In this document: piece after piece, positions 15,067 to 25,625 of the stretch
How the letters are laid out: each line of letters opens with the position of its first letter
How positions within the stretch are numbered: position 1 is the first letter of the stretch
From: Clostridia bacterium
GTDB lineage: Bacteria; Bacillota; Clostridia; Oscillospirales; Acutalibacteraceae
DNA length: 64,000 nucleotides
Direction of reading: 5' to 3'
Assembly (NCBI GenBank): GCA_017437005.1
Contig: JAFSBZ010000026.1
Location: 55,352-119,351 of the forward strand
Made by a program: the position numbers and the translations under genes
The notes under the pieces: generated by a model
What the model saw: only the letters and a program-made list of their open reading frames with translations
The model's database searches: none
Told to the model about the DNA's origin: nothing

Positions 15067-17889
15067 TTAACCCTCGGGTCCAAAGGTTACATCCCAACCA
15101 TTGATGTGGCGAACGATAAGAGCGTAATCTTTACCGTTTATTTTGCTGTCACCATTAACATCAGCGTTGGCTTCTATGATTTCAACATCCCAACCGTTAA
15201 TGTGTTGAACAATTAATGAATAGTCTTTACCTGTGATTTTGCCGTCGCCGTTTGCATCACCGTAGTTAATAGTCTGAGGAACTGTTATCGTGATGAAATA
15301 AGTTCTACTACCAAAATCCCAACTACCAATCTTGCCCGTTTCACCGTTAATAGAAGCTGTTGGAACATCTGAAATAATGTTGCCCTCAGTAGGAGTAAAG
15401 GTTACTCCCACGGTATATGTTTTTCCACCTTCAAATTTATCGGAATCTTGTAAAACAGGTGCCGAGGCGTAATCGAATACATTATCGCAATCGTACCAAC
15501 CATTAATGGTAACCGTATATGTCGTGTCAAGGGTTGTAACAGTAGCCGAACCTACAGTAGCACCCGATTCAATGCCGCTTATAGTTGCGGTTATAGATGT
15601 AATTTCATTGGGAATATCTTTCCAAATAGCCTTAACAGTAATATCGCCTGAAAGCCAAGGTGATTGACCTGGGGTGATGTCATTAACTTGTTCAGGATTG
15701 CTGTTATAGTACCATTGCCATTTATCAAACTCTTTACCGTCGGGGGAAGTAAATTCACACTCTGGGAAAATATAACTTGTTGCAAAGCCGCTATCGTTTA
15801 CAGTTAAAATCTCTGATGCCATAGAGCCACTACCACCGTTAGCATCATAGGTAACGGTGTAGGTAACAACAGGAATATCTTTCCAAATAGCCTTAACAGT
15901 AATATCGCCTGAAAGCCAAGGAGACTGACCTGGGGTGATGTCATTAACTTGTTCAGGATTGCTGTTATAGTACCATTGCCATTTATCAAACTCTTTACCG
16001 TCAGGGGAAGTAAATTCACATTCTGGGAAAGTGTAAGTTGTAGCAAAACCACTATCATTTACAGAAAGTTTTTCTGTTGCCATTGTACCACTACCGCCGT
16101 TAGCATCATAAGTAACGGTGTAGGTAGACGCTTTGCGTGCTACAATGTAAGGACTGAAGCTATTTGAGGTGAATATCATGGTAGCAGATTCACCGTCTAT
16201 TTCTACCGTAACACCCTCGACCTCTTCGGCTGTTCCGTTCGCCAATATGTGATACAAGCTGGCTTCACCACTTTGAAGCGCCAATGCTTCTTCGAGGCTT
16301 ACAGGCACACTTACCGTGAGCTCTTCTCCCTCGTCATACCACTGATTAAGGGTATAGGGATATCCTGCTTCGTCGAAAACATCGATATTATAGAAAGCCA
16401 TTACGTTATCTGCACCAACAGCTTCCATTGTGTTAATGATAAAAGAATTAGGAGGTGTTTCTTCTACTTCAACCTGTTCAACAACCACGTTTACTATTCT
16501 ACCCGTGCTTTCGATAGTCATTTGTTTCTCGGATTCAACGGTAATTTCATACTCGGGAACAGAGGGTTCATCGCAAATACATACATTGCTTATATCATAA
16601 CTCATCTGATCAAAATTACACGGCAACATTTCGTCAGTAACTGTGCAAAGACCGCATACTGTACAGGCGTGCATACAGGGAACGATGAGCATTGACGAAT
16701 AATCGGCTTTTGTAATATCAACGACATACTGTTTGCCGTCAGCAAAGGTGAGTGTAACGGTACAGCCGATAAACATTTGACCCATACCGCCAAATTCCAT
16801 AGATTTTACACCTATAAAGCTATTGATAAAATCTTTATTCTTTTCATTCAGAATGTCGCTCAGCATTATGCTGTTGTTGTCACCCGAATCAACAGTTCCG
16901 TAAGCAACGCCAAAAACGGTGCCGCTGGGTGCTGTTTCGGTTAAAACATCCGATTCTTTAGATTCGTCTCTCTCAAAGTAACCGTACCAAGTGTCGTCTT
17001 CGTCGGTATCGTAGCCTTCTTTTACAAACTCGTAATACCAGTTATATTCTGTCTTTACAGGTTCATAACAGCCCTCATACGCAGGAACAACATTTGCAGT
17101 AAGGGGTACTGTAATGGGTATTACGGAAAGGGTATCATATTCTGAAGCTGACTCATAGATATGCTTGTCATACAAGCTGTGAGAGAGGGCTTCAAAACTG
17201 AGTTCGGTATAGTTGGTACTTCCCCAAGAGCCTTTATATTCCACTTCACAAGAAATTCTTAATTCAAACTCCAAGTTGTTTATGGTAACGTCGCCCAAAG
17301 TTTCGTCCTGTGCTTTAAGTGCCTCATAGATTTCCTTTATCGTTCCGTCGAGTGAAAGGTTAAGAATATCACCGTCTATGGTCATTGTGAAGAAATCACT
17401 GAGATCGTCGTAATAAGAAGAAATGTTCCATTCGCCGCAACCTTCATTATATTCGCCATCTAAGCCGTATGGTGCATACATATAACTGGCTTTGCTTGAA
17501 AATTGGAAGTTGTAGTTGTTAATCAAAACTCTTGCTTGAACATAAAAAATCGAACCGTTATTGATGTCAACAGAAGCCTTGTAGTGATCACGTTCTCCAT
17601 TATATTCGGTATCCAGATAGTTGTTATAGACATCGATAGCATCTTTGATATCGACGCTAAAAGATTGGCTAAATGCCAATTCACCTGTGCCTTCAGAGTC
17701 GATTTCGCTCCACAGGTCATAGACACCGCTCGTAAAATCGTGTTCAAGTTCAAAAGTGCTGTCGGGATGGTTGATAATATTTAGACAATAGGATTCTTCG
17801 GCAAATGCTGTTAGCGTGGTTATCGGTATCATACTAATGACCATTATTAGTGCTAAAATAATACTTAAAAGTTTATTTGTTTTTCTCAT
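15067..17889 (-). CDS. Dockerin-bearing surface protein with InlB-type repeats
   Basis: 940 aa. Signal peptide at residues 1-31 ending TAFAEE. A long unassigned N-terminal region contains a CxxC cluster near 425-455; two 87-aa Listeria-Bacteroides (InlB B) repeats follow near residues 586-760 (VTYDANGGSG...FDKWQWYY...VKAIWKDIP), then an Ig-like segment. The last 65 residues are a type I dockerin with two Ca-binding loops (DANGDGKITGKDYS and DVNGDSKINGKDYA). Dockerins dock proteins onto cohesin-bearing scaffolds; no cohesin is in the window. Last gene of a three-gene operon, 48 bp after its neighbour, RBS AAAGGTGA. No catalytic domain was recognised. Confidence 0.88.
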   Translation of the reverse strand: MRKTNKLLSIILALIMVISMIPITTLTAFAEESYCLNIINHPDSTFELEHDFTSGVYDLWSEIDSEGTGELAFSQSFSVDIKDAIDVYNNYLDTEYNGERDHYKASVDINNGSIFYVQARVLINNYNFQFSSKASYMYAPYGLDGEYNEGCGEWNISSYYDDLSDFFTMTIDGDILNLSLDGTIKEIYEALKAQDETLGDVTINNLEFELRISCEVEYKGSWGSTNYTELSFEALSHSLYDKHIYESASEYDTLSVIPITVPLTANVVPAYEGCYEPVKTEYNWYYEFVKEGYDTDEDDTWYGYFERDESKESDVLTETAPSGTVFGVAYGTVDSGDNNSIMLSDILNEKNKDFINSFIGVKSMEFGGMGQMFIGCTVTLTFADGKQYVVDITKADYSSMLIVPCMHACTVCGLCTVTDEMLPCNFDQMSYDISNVCICDEPSVPEYEITVESEKQMTIESTGRIVNVVVEQVEVEETPPNSFIINTMEAVGADNVMAFYNIDVFDEAGYPYTLNQWYDEGEELTVSVPVSLEEALALQSGEASLYHILANGTAEEVEGVTVEIDGESATMIFTSNSFSPYIVARKASTYTVTYDANGGSGTMATEKLSVNDSGFATTYTFPECEFTSPDGKEFDKWQWYYNSNPEQVNDITPGQSPWLSGDITVKAIWKDIPVVTYTVTYDANGGSGSMASEILTVNDSGFATSYIFPECEFTSPDGKEFDKWQWYYNSNPEQVNDITPGQSPWLSGDITVKAIWKDIPNEITSITATISGIESGATVGSATVTTLDTTYTVTINGWYDCDNVFDYASAPVLQDSDKFEGGKTYTVGVTFTPTEGNIISDVPTASINGETGKIGSWDFGSRTYFITITVPQTINYGDANGDGKITGKDYSLIVQHINGWDVEIIEANADVNGDSKINGKDYALIVRHINGWDVTFGPEG
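15611..16132 (-). repeat. Tandem 261-bp coding repeat
   Basis: 15611-15871 and 15872-16132 are near-identical in-frame copies (87 codons each) encoding the two InlB-type repeats of the first dockerin protein. The high DNA identity, including third positions, points to recent duplication or gene conversion. Confidence 0.85.
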
Positions 17890-17937
17890 AAGATCACCTT
17901 TTGAATTAAGAATTTTTAATTTTAATAAAATTTCTTA

Positions 17938-20900
17938 TTATTTAGGTCCTAAAACAACTGGCCAGCCGTTGATGTACTGAATAAGTAATGCGTAGTCTCT
18001 ACCGTTGATTTTACCGTCGCCGTTTACGTCGGCATTAGTTTCGGTAATGGTAACACTCCAGCCGTTGATGTACTGAATCAGCAAAGCATAGTCTCTACCG
18101 TTAATTTTGTCGTCTCCGCTTACATCACCATAATCGGCGGCAGGCGCTGTGGCAACCTCGGGGAATGTGTAATATATATAAACTGCGTTAGCATTTCCGT
18201 AAACCATATCCCAGTCACCGTTTTCAACAACAAGCTTACCGTTTATATATGCAGATATTGGAGATGTAAAATTACTTGTGTTTGCACCATTAATTTGTGC
18301 AGGAATAATTTTTATTTCAATCCTGTATTTTTCACCTTGAACAAATTTATCGGTGGGGTCTAACATATAGCCTTCGCTATCGTACCAAATAATACCGCCT
18401 GTGCCGCCGTAATTGGCGTCTAATTCATACCACTCGGGGTAAGCTGTTGCTGCGGTGTAGTCGGGGTTTTCATCCGCCTTTGGTGTGGCAAGACCGTTTA
18501 CCATTACGGTAGTAATTTCTTTGCCTTGACAAGCAAAACTTGTACTTATGGTTTGTTCGGTAAGTCCCAAAGAGGTTGTGGTGTTGCCGCTTGCTACAAA
18601 ACCGTTTACCGAGGCTGAAAACAACATATCATACCATTTATCGTGCCAGAAGGTATATCCGTTTTCGGTTTTTATGTATACGTTAACCTGATACTCGTGA
18701 CCTGGGATGAAGTATTCGTTTTCATATACCCAATCGTTCGCGGTAACGTCATACCAACCGATACCGTTTTTAATGTAATACCATTTTTCACCTGCCCAAT
18801 AGGCATCGTAGTAGGTGTTTTTGTTTGTATCAATGTAATAACCGCTACCTCGAACAGTTGCCGTATATGTTGGCTTTTCACCTGCCACAGGGACGATTAC
18901 GTTTTCAATGATGATATTTTCAATGACGCTGTCGTTGCATTCGCCAAATTCATATTCTACGGTTACATATTTGGCAGGATCTTTTCCGTAGGTTTTTTCC
19001 ACCGTTGCATAATCACCGTTGACCTTAGCCCAAAAATTTGGTGTGGAATTATAAGTCGGAAACTCGTATTTTGAACCGACTTGCATTTCGGTAATGAACT
19101 TATAGTGTTTTCCTGCAACGAATGGAGTCGTCTTATCAATTATCTTCCAATTATTCACACCGTCATCCGAAACAAGCCAGAAACGATATTGGGTATAGTC
19201 GCTACTACCGCCCATTGCAAAATAGGCAACGCTGTCTGTGCCTACGGTATAGCTTGGTAGTTGACCTTCTTTAGGGGCTGTAACTGTTAGATTGATTTCC
19301 TGAAAATCCTTTTGCCTATCACAAATATCGCAGAAATAATCGTTGTTATTATCTGTGTGCTGACGTAGTCTGGTGATTTTTCCACATGCATCGCCAACGC
19401 ACTGCAAAATATGTCCACTGTATTTTCTTCTTGCAGACGGATATGGATTTTCGTGGGATTGATATTGTTTATAATATTGATAATTGTGCTTTGCCTGAAG
19501 TACTACGTCTATCGTTCTTGTTTCATTGCCTTCCTCGTCTGTGATGATACAAGCATATGTGTATTCTGAGCAGCAAGCATCCGTAGGAACTAATAGGTCA
19601 AGATTAGGTCCATCATAGTTTTCAAGCGCTTCAGGATTGGTTAGCGGAACATATGTTAACTTACCGCCCACATACTGTTTTCTGCACCAAGTATATGTAA
19701 GTTTGCTTTCGCCCTCGGCTTCAACACTAAAATGAGCAATATTACTTTCGTCATAATCTTCTTCGGAACTAGATACATAGACGTTTTTAACATCTTTCGG
19801 CTGCTTTGTAATCAGTATTTTACCAATCTCATAATCACACACATCACAGTATCCGTTACGGTTTTCATCTTCATGAGGACGTAAGTGCGTAACTTTTTCG
19901 CATCCCTCTCCCACACACTGCAAAATATGACCGTATTTACTTCTTTGCGCCAATTCGTAGGGACGTTGATTGCTGAGATACGACTTAAAATACTGGTAGT
20001 GATGCCGTGCCTGCACCAATGCGTCTCGGGTGGTGACCTCGTTGCCGTATATATCGCTGATGACGCAACGGATGTACCAATCTCTGTAACAAGCATCGGT
20101 TGGGACTAACCAGTAGATCTCGGATCCTTCAAAGCACTCTCCGTCCACAGGATCGGTCAGGGGAGTGTACTTGATTGTGCCGAGCCCATGATGATAGTAT
20201 CCCTCATACCAAGTGTAGGTTAATTTGCTTTTACCTGCCGCCTTTACGCTGAATCGGGCAATGTTTCGCTCATCATAATCTTCATCCGCACTGGTCACAA
20301 GTGCGGCTTTGGAGTCACTGGGCTGGACTAGAATCTGAATTTTCGCATCCTTCACGTAACGGCAAACGGTACAGATACCATTCCCGTCGAAGGTATGCTT
20401 GCTACGGTTGGTGAGGTGTATATCGTCATCACAGTAGACGCATTTGTGCCAGTGGTAGGTAGAATCCCAATCCCAAGTAGGAGAGGGGCGGACGGCATGA
20501 CCGGTTTGTTCAGCATCGGTATGCATCTCGGAAAAATGCTCGTTCCAATCAGTATGTTCTACGCAAACCCATTCACCGCAATCACAGCCGGCATAGTTGG
20601 CAAAATCCTCACAACAAACCAGGCAGAAATTACAATCATCGCAAATTCCTGTACACTCTGAGCAGTACTCCTCGCAGTTGGGGCAGATGTCCGCGCATTC
20701 CTCGCAGGAACCGCAATCCTGACAAATCAGAACACAATTTGAACACAAATTACAGCTTTCGCAGAAGGACTCGGCACATTCCAGACAGCATTCTCCACAA
20801 CCTTCGCAAAGGGGTACATCCTCAATGTAACTTTCACAGCCGGGGCAATGTAAACCTGCAGCAATGGCGCACTCAAGGCAAAGTTCTTCAGAGGGGTTGA

Positions 20901-21879
20901 TTTCGGCACAGTTGCCGCAAACACCGCATTCGGTACAGAATTCTCCGTCGCATTCACCGTAGCACTCCGAGCATTCGGGACAGTGCATATTATTGTCGAT
21001 GGCGCATTCTACGCAGATGACCTCGCCTGCTTCTTCACAGCAGTACAGACAGGCTGGAGAGCAATCATCACATTGGCCGCATTCCTCACACCACCCGGAA
21101 GATTTAAAATAACACAGATCACAGTTGGGGCAATGATGACCATGATCGATGGCACATTCCTCGCAAATCACCGCGCCAACCACACTGGAGCATCCCTCGT
21201 CAAGTTCCACGCAATCGGCGCACAGCATACACTCCTCGCACCAGCCTTGCACATCAAAATAACATTGTTCGCAACCGGGGCAGTGGGTTTCATAGCCAGC
21301 GGCACAGTCTTCGCAAAGCTCGGTTCCATGGACTTCGGAGCACTTCTCGTCATAGCCTGCACAGTCGCTACACAAACCGCACTCTCCGCAAAAATGTTCC
21401 ACACCGCCATAGCATGCATCACAGCCGGGGCAATGGGTGTCCTTATCCGCGGCACACTCAAAGCAAAGGCGCATCCCGTGGTAGCTACTGCACGCAGTGT
21501 CTATTTCTCCTATACAATCATAGCACCGACCACATTCCTCACACCATTCGCCCACGACAAAATAGCAAGTTTCACAATCGGGGCAGTGGGTGCCCTTATC
21601 AAGAACGCACTCCAAACACATCTTATCTCCGATCTCCTCATCGGAGCAGCCGTCACAAATTTCGGAGCCTGAGCAATCGGTACATTTGCCGCACTCGATA
21701 CACAAATCTACACACGCATCACACTTGTAGCATTCCTCGCAATAGGGCGAGCCGTCAATAAGATCTTCACAATCGGGACAGCGATGCGCCGCAAAGACGG
21801 TAAAAGACATTGCAGGTATCATACCAATGACCATAGTGATTGCCAATAGTATGCTAAGTAGTTTGTAAGTTTTTTTCAT
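17938..21879 (-). CDS. Dockerin-bearing, extremely cysteine-rich surface protein
   Basis: 1313 aa. Signal peptide 1-31 (ending FTVFAAH). Residues about 33-440 are packed with CxxC pairs in an approximately 48-residue repeat (HCPxCxxCY...WCEECxxCxDC...CSS...CxECA), with HCP-x-C recurring six times; this looks like chained zinc ribbons or knuckles. Two similar segments follow, each with an HxxC...CDxC ribbon (HILQCVG, YCDVCDY) and an Ig-like module (near 520-640 and 700-830), then further beta-domains, and a C-terminal dockerin (last 65 residues, two DxNGDxKINGRDYALL loops). I know no described function for such an exported array. Middle gene of the operon; RBS AGAGGG. Confidence 0.85.
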   Translation of the reverse strand: MKKTYKLLSILLAITMVIGMIPAMSFTVFAAHRCPDCEDLIDGSPYCEECYKCDACVDLCIECGKCTDCSGSEICDGCSDEEIGDKMCLECVLDKGTHCPDCETCYFVVGEWCEECGRCYDCIGEIDTACSSYHGMRLCFECAADKDTHCPGCDACYGGVEHFCGECGLCSDCAGYDEKCSEVHGTELCEDCAAGYETHCPGCEQCYFDVQGWCEECMLCADCVELDEGCSSVVGAVICEECAIDHGHHCPNCDLCYFKSSGWCEECGQCDDCSPACLYCCEEAGEVICVECAIDNNMHCPECSECYGECDGEFCTECGVCGNCAEINPSEELCLECAIAAGLHCPGCESYIEDVPLCEGCGECCLECAESFCESCNLCSNCVLICQDCGSCEECADICPNCEEYCSECTGICDDCNFCLVCCEDFANYAGCDCGEWVCVEHTDWNEHFSEMHTDAEQTGHAVRPSPTWDWDSTYHWHKCVYCDDDIHLTNRSKHTFDGNGICTVCRYVKDAKIQILVQPSDSKAALVTSADEDYDERNIARFSVKAAGKSKLTYTWYEGYYHHGLGTIKYTPLTDPVDGECFEGSEIYWLVPTDACYRDWYIRCVISDIYGNEVTTRDALVQARHHYQYFKSYLSNQRPYELAQRSKYGHILQCVGEGCEKVTHLRPHEDENRNGYCDVCDYEIGKILITKQPKDVKNVYVSSSEEDYDESNIAHFSVEAEGESKLTYTWCRKQYVGGKLTYVPLTNPEALENYDGPNLDLLVPTDACCSEYTYACIITDEEGNETRTIDVVLQAKHNYQYYKQYQSHENPYPSARRKYSGHILQCVGDACGKITRLRQHTDNNNDYFCDICDRQKDFQEINLTVTAPKEGQLPSYTVGTDSVAYFAMGGSSDYTQYRFWLVSDDGVNNWKIIDKTTPFVAGKHYKFITEMQVGSKYEFPTYNSTPNFWAKVNGDYATVEKTYGKDPAKYVTVEYEFGECNDSVIENIIIENVIVPVAGEKPTYTATVRGSGYYIDTNKNTYYDAYWAGEKWYYIKNGIGWYDVTANDWVYENEYFIPGHEYQVNVYIKTENGYTFWHDKWYDMLFSASVNGFVASGNTTTSLGLTEQTISTSFACQGKEITTVMVNGLATPKADENPDYTAATAYPEWYELDANYGGTGGIIWYDSEGYMLDPTDKFVQGEKYRIEIKIIPAQINGANTSNFTSPISAYINGKLVVENGDWDMVYGNANAVYIYYTFPEVATAPAADYGDVSGDDKINGRDYALLIQYINGWSVTITETNADVNGDGKINGRDYALLIQYINGWPVVLGPK

Positions 21880-21917
21880 ATAATAACCCTCTTTTAATTA
21901 GAATGTCGTGTTTAATA

Positions 21918-24900
21918 TTATGATTTTGGTCCAAAGGTTACGTCCCATCCGTTAATGTACTGAAGTATTAACGCATAGTCTTTACCGTTAACCTTGGAGT
22001 CACCGTTTACGTCGGCTGCCGTTTTATCAATACTAACGTCCCATCCGTTAATTGATTGTAATACAAGCGCATAGTCTTTACCGTTTATTTTACCGTCTCC
22101 ATTGACATCGCCGTATTTGATGCTTGAGTTAGGGTCGTTGTATTTAAGTGTAACGTTGTACATAACGTTTTCGTTTGTTACTGTTACTGTGCCTACAAAT
22201 TCATCGTGGTCGGCTTTTGTAACCTTTATGTCGTATGTACCGGGGGCTACACCTGCAAAATAGTAACTTGCATCGTTACCTGTAACTATTGTTTCGTATA
22301 CTGTATCGGTCATACCTTCGGGAATAAGCTGGACTGTAATTGCTTCGCTTTCGTTACCACCACTTGTGACAGTACCGCTTATAGAATAGCTTTCTTCACT
22401 TAATGCTTTAAAGGTGTAGTATATTCTTACAGCCTTAACACTGGATGTTACATCTTGCCAAGAGTCGTTTTTAATTTTTTCTACCTTTATGCCGTTTAGT
22501 GTAGCAATTGTTTTATTGCTTGCTAAAAATTTACATAGCTTGTTACCGTCAACCTCTTTTGGAACAATTGTAATAAGCGCCCAATATTCATTTCCGGCAA
22601 TAAATGTATCAAAGGCAGTCATTTCGTTGGCACCGTTTTCACAATCCATCCATTCAATGCTTTCTACGGTGTAGTATTCACTGTCGGTAACAGCATCAAA
22701 GTCGGGTGTAAAGCCGTCGGTTGGTATGTCAAGACCGGTTATTCCAACAGATTTAAATGTCTTTGGTTGACAAGTAAACTCCCAAGAAAGTGACTGTTCG
22801 GTATTTGCCCAGCTTTGTACACCAAGGGTAGCATAATTGCCGTTAATATAACCCCAGCCTTCAGGCTTGTAACTACCGCCCGTTGTATAGAACTCATAGC
22901 CGTCTGTAGTTTTAACATCTATATACACTTTATATTTATGACCTATTTCAAAGGTATCTTTGGGATAAAGCCATTTATCGTCGGTAGTATCTTTCCAGCA
23001 TATACCGTTTATAACGTATGTACCATTGCTGTAAGCAGTATTAATGGTATAGCCTGTGCCGGATATTGCGCAGTTGTAATTTGGATGTTCGCCTACAACT
23101 GGCTCGGTAACACCGTCAATGTCGATTTGCTCGATGATGTTGTCGTTTAGTATACCAAAGTCAAAACGCACACAAATTAAATTACTTGGATCTTCTTCGG
23201 GATAACGGAACACCTCGGCGTAATAGCCATTTATTGTAGCAACAACGTTTGGCTCGATTTGTGCATCAATGTCAAAGATATTTCCGTTTCGGGTCATTAC
23301 ATTCACAGCAGCGCGGTAATGATACCCTACTGTGAAGGTGTCGTTGGATGCCATCTTTGTCCAAGCTTGACCGTCTGTAGATTCCTCCCAATAGACATCC
23401 ACATCGTCCCACATATCGTCGTTGCCCGTTGCCTGTTTGTAAGCGTAATCACCGCAGATAACAGTTTGATCGGGCGTACCATTTTGTTTAGGTTGGTCGA
23501 TGGTCAGTTCAATATCGCGCACTATGTTGTTCATCTTTACAGTCAGTGTTTCGTGGGTATCCTTTATACCGTTGGGATCAAATTTACTGCCGTCAGAGTA
23601 GTAGGTATAATATGCACCGTAACCAAGCAAATCAGGCAACTTTACAACGTCTTCGCCTATGGTTTGATCGGCGCGGATACCATCAAAGGTACCGCCGTAA
23701 AGGTTAACGTTATGCTCTTTTGTGGTGAGATAGGTGTCTGTATTAAGACCAAAGGCCTGATCGTCACCGTTTTTTATCTTGAAAGTGCCGCCGTAGATAT
23801 CCAGGCTGCCCTGCTGATAGGATACAGCATTTGTTGCGTAGCCGATAAATGTACCGCTGTTGATAACTGTTGAGCCTGAGGCATTGATAACAGAATAGCC
23901 GTGCACACTGTCAAAGGAGTGATTGGTGGGATCAAAAGTAACGCTTCCGCCAATATTTAGTTCGCCGTTATTGTAGATAATGGTGCTGGGATAGCCACGG
24001 GCATTCATACTTACATTCAGCGAGCCCGTGCCACCAACAGTCAAGCTACCTCGGTTATCGATAAAGCTATAAAGCAGATAATCTATATAAGGCACGCGAA
24101 TGTTGATGTCGACATTTATGGTTAGATATTTTGTTGAATTTGTGGGGATTGTAATAGCACAATGGCCTTTTTTGAAATCCTTATCCTTTTGCAACGTATA
24201 GAAGGTCTGATAAGGGTCGTTAGCAAAATTATTTACTAAGATACCCTGAACCGTAGGATGCTCTAACGCATATTTCAGTTCTTCGTAGTTGTTGCAGACA
24301 ACTGGGTTGTTGATGGTGCCCATGCCTGCGGGGAACTGTGCAGTGAAGGTAATGGCAACTATAATATTGCTTTCCGAGCCACCATCTGTAATGACATAAC
24401 TGTAGTTACTTTCAGAAATACCCGAAAAGGCAAAGGAAACATTTTCGGGAGATGCAAATTTATAATTGTCATTCGCGTGAAGAACTAAGAATGTTTTATA
24501 TTGTTTACCTACAATAAAACTTTCTTCACTTACTTCGTATTGGGTTTCCGAAGAGTATTCCGCAGCAGTTTCATACCAGCCGTTTGTTTGATTAGGAACG
24601 GTATAGTTGGCACCACTAGGAGCGTGTTGATACAAATTGGAGTCAAAATCTCTTGTTGAGCCGCCCTGTGTAGGCAAGAACATATCTTCCACAGTAACGG
24701 AATCTATAACTGCGGAACTTTCAATGTAATAGGGAATGGTGATATAAATCTTTGTGTTGTCGGCATTGAAAGAGTATTCCCAATCAACCTTGATGGTATC
24801 GTTTCTAATTGAAACATTGTCAGCAAATTGATAACCATCAAAGGCAGTAAATTCATAGTTGTAGGAATAACTGTATCCGCCCTTTAATACAGTACTATGG

Positions 24901-25523
24901 TTAAGTCGATTACCCTCACTGTCGGCCCAATACTGATCTGTCATTTCCGAGTTGTTATACGCCCAAACACCATTGTTGTAATGCGCTTGATCGCCATCAC
25001 TTGGTGCGGTAACATTGTAGAATCGGAACTCACTGATGTCGGCATAGGTGCGCTGTCCAGCAAGTTCAAACGTATAAGTCACCGTTACATTCTCTGATTC
25101 TTGACTAAGTGTAATGCTACCAGTATACTGATGGTCGTACAGGTTACTCATGTACACAGGAATATTGGAGTCGGTAAAGGCATAACCATCCTTCGGCTCA
25201 ACGCTAAAAGAGATGCTATACGTTCTGCCTGCTTCAAAAACCTGTAGGCCATATTCGATTGGGCGGCCTTCTTCATCCCTCCAATCAGCAGTTTGGTTGT
25301 CGAGGACAGCGTACTCATATTTGCCATACTGACTTTCCGATAATGAAGATCCGCTGACAGACAGAATGTGCTCACCAACTACAGGCATGGAAAGGCCAGA
25401 AAGTGAGACACTATCGATGGTCTCAAGTTCCTCGGCAAACGCTGTCAGCGCAGTCATCGGCAGCATACCAACCACCATTACAAGCGCTAAAAGCACACTT
25501 AAAATTTTGCTTGAATTTTTCAT
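21918..25523 (-). CDS. Dockerin-bearing surface protein with beta-helix-like region
   Basis: 1201 aa. Signal peptide 1-31 (TALTAFAEE). Several approximately 100-residue beta-modules carrying the phrase YxV..WY/WxD..F..G..Y. A Gly/Asn-rich region near residues 440-640 (GSLTVGGTGSLNV, NSGTFIGYA, YGGTFDGI) looks like a right-handed beta-helix. A carboxypeptidase-regulatory-like module lies near 1050-1130 (SISGTVTSGG...GTYDIKVTK) and a dockerin occupies the last 65 residues (DVNGDGKINGKDYA twice). First gene of the dockerin operon, with a strong RBS GGGGAGGA; the operon shares its upstream region with the LuxR-type regulator. Confidence 0.88.
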   Translation of the reverse strand: MKNSSKILSVLLALVMVVGMLPMTALTAFAEELETIDSVSLSGLSMPVVGEHILSVSGSSLSESQYGKYEYAVLDNQTADWRDEEGRPIEYGLQVFEAGRTYSISFSVEPKDGYAFTDSNIPVYMSNLYDHQYTGSITLSQESENVTVTYTFELAGQRTYADISEFRFYNVTAPSDGDQAHYNNGVWAYNNSEMTDQYWADSEGNRLNHSTVLKGGYSYSYNYEFTAFDGYQFADNVSIRNDTIKVDWEYSFNADNTKIYITIPYYIESSAVIDSVTVEDMFLPTQGGSTRDFDSNLYQHAPSGANYTVPNQTNGWYETAAEYSSETQYEVSEESFIVGKQYKTFLVLHANDNYKFASPENVSFAFSGISESNYSYVITDGGSESNIIVAITFTAQFPAGMGTINNPVVCNNYEELKYALEHPTVQGILVNNFANDPYQTFYTLQKDKDFKKGHCAITIPTNSTKYLTINVDINIRVPYIDYLLYSFIDNRGSLTVGGTGSLNVSMNARGYPSTIIYNNGELNIGGSVTFDPTNHSFDSVHGYSVINASGSTVINSGTFIGYATNAVSYQQGSLDIYGGTFKIKNGDDQAFGLNTDTYLTTKEHNVNLYGGTFDGIRADQTIGEDVVKLPDLLGYGAYYTYYSDGSKFDPNGIKDTHETLTVKMNNIVRDIELTIDQPKQNGTPDQTVICGDYAYKQATGNDDMWDDVDVYWEESTDGQAWTKMASNDTFTVGYHYRAAVNVMTRNGNIFDIDAQIEPNVVATINGYYAEVFRYPEEDPSNLICVRFDFGILNDNIIEQIDIDGVTEPVVGEHPNYNCAISGTGYTINTAYSNGTYVINGICWKDTTDDKWLYPKDTFEIGHKYKVYIDVKTTDGYEFYTTGGSYKPEGWGYINGNYATLGVQSWANTEQSLSWEFTCQPKTFKSVGITGLDIPTDGFTPDFDAVTDSEYYTVESIEWMDCENGANEMTAFDTFIAGNEYWALITIVPKEVDGNKLCKFLASNKTIATLNGIKVEKIKNDSWQDVTSSVKAVRIYYTFKALSEESYSISGTVTSGGNESEAITVQLIPEGMTDTVYETIVTGNDASYYFAGVAPGTYDIKVTKADHDEFVGTVTVTNENVMYNVTLKYNDPNSSIKYGDVNGDGKINGKDYALVLQSINGWDVSIDKTAADVNGDSKVNGKDYALILQYINGWDVTFGPKS

Positions 25524-25559
25524 AAATTTTCCTCCCCGTTGGGTATTAAAGATAGTTAC

Positions 25560-25588
25560 TTGACCAAAGCCGAAAACTATGCTATAAT
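25560..25588 (+). promoter_or_regulatory. Promoter of the LuxR-type membrane regulator
   Basis: TTGACC (25560-25565), 17-bp spacer, TATAAT (25583-25588). The transcript would carry a leader of about 130 nt that contains the GTGTGGGA repeats. Confidence 0.75.
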
Positions 25589-25625
25589 TTTTATAGTTTA
25601 ATTATATAATATATATATTTAAAAA

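Noticed and set aside
20983-21672. Open frame on the plus strand across the Cys-rich dockerin gene (229 codons)
   Set aside because: Absence of stops follows from the repetitive CxxC codons on the other strand; no RBS or family match.
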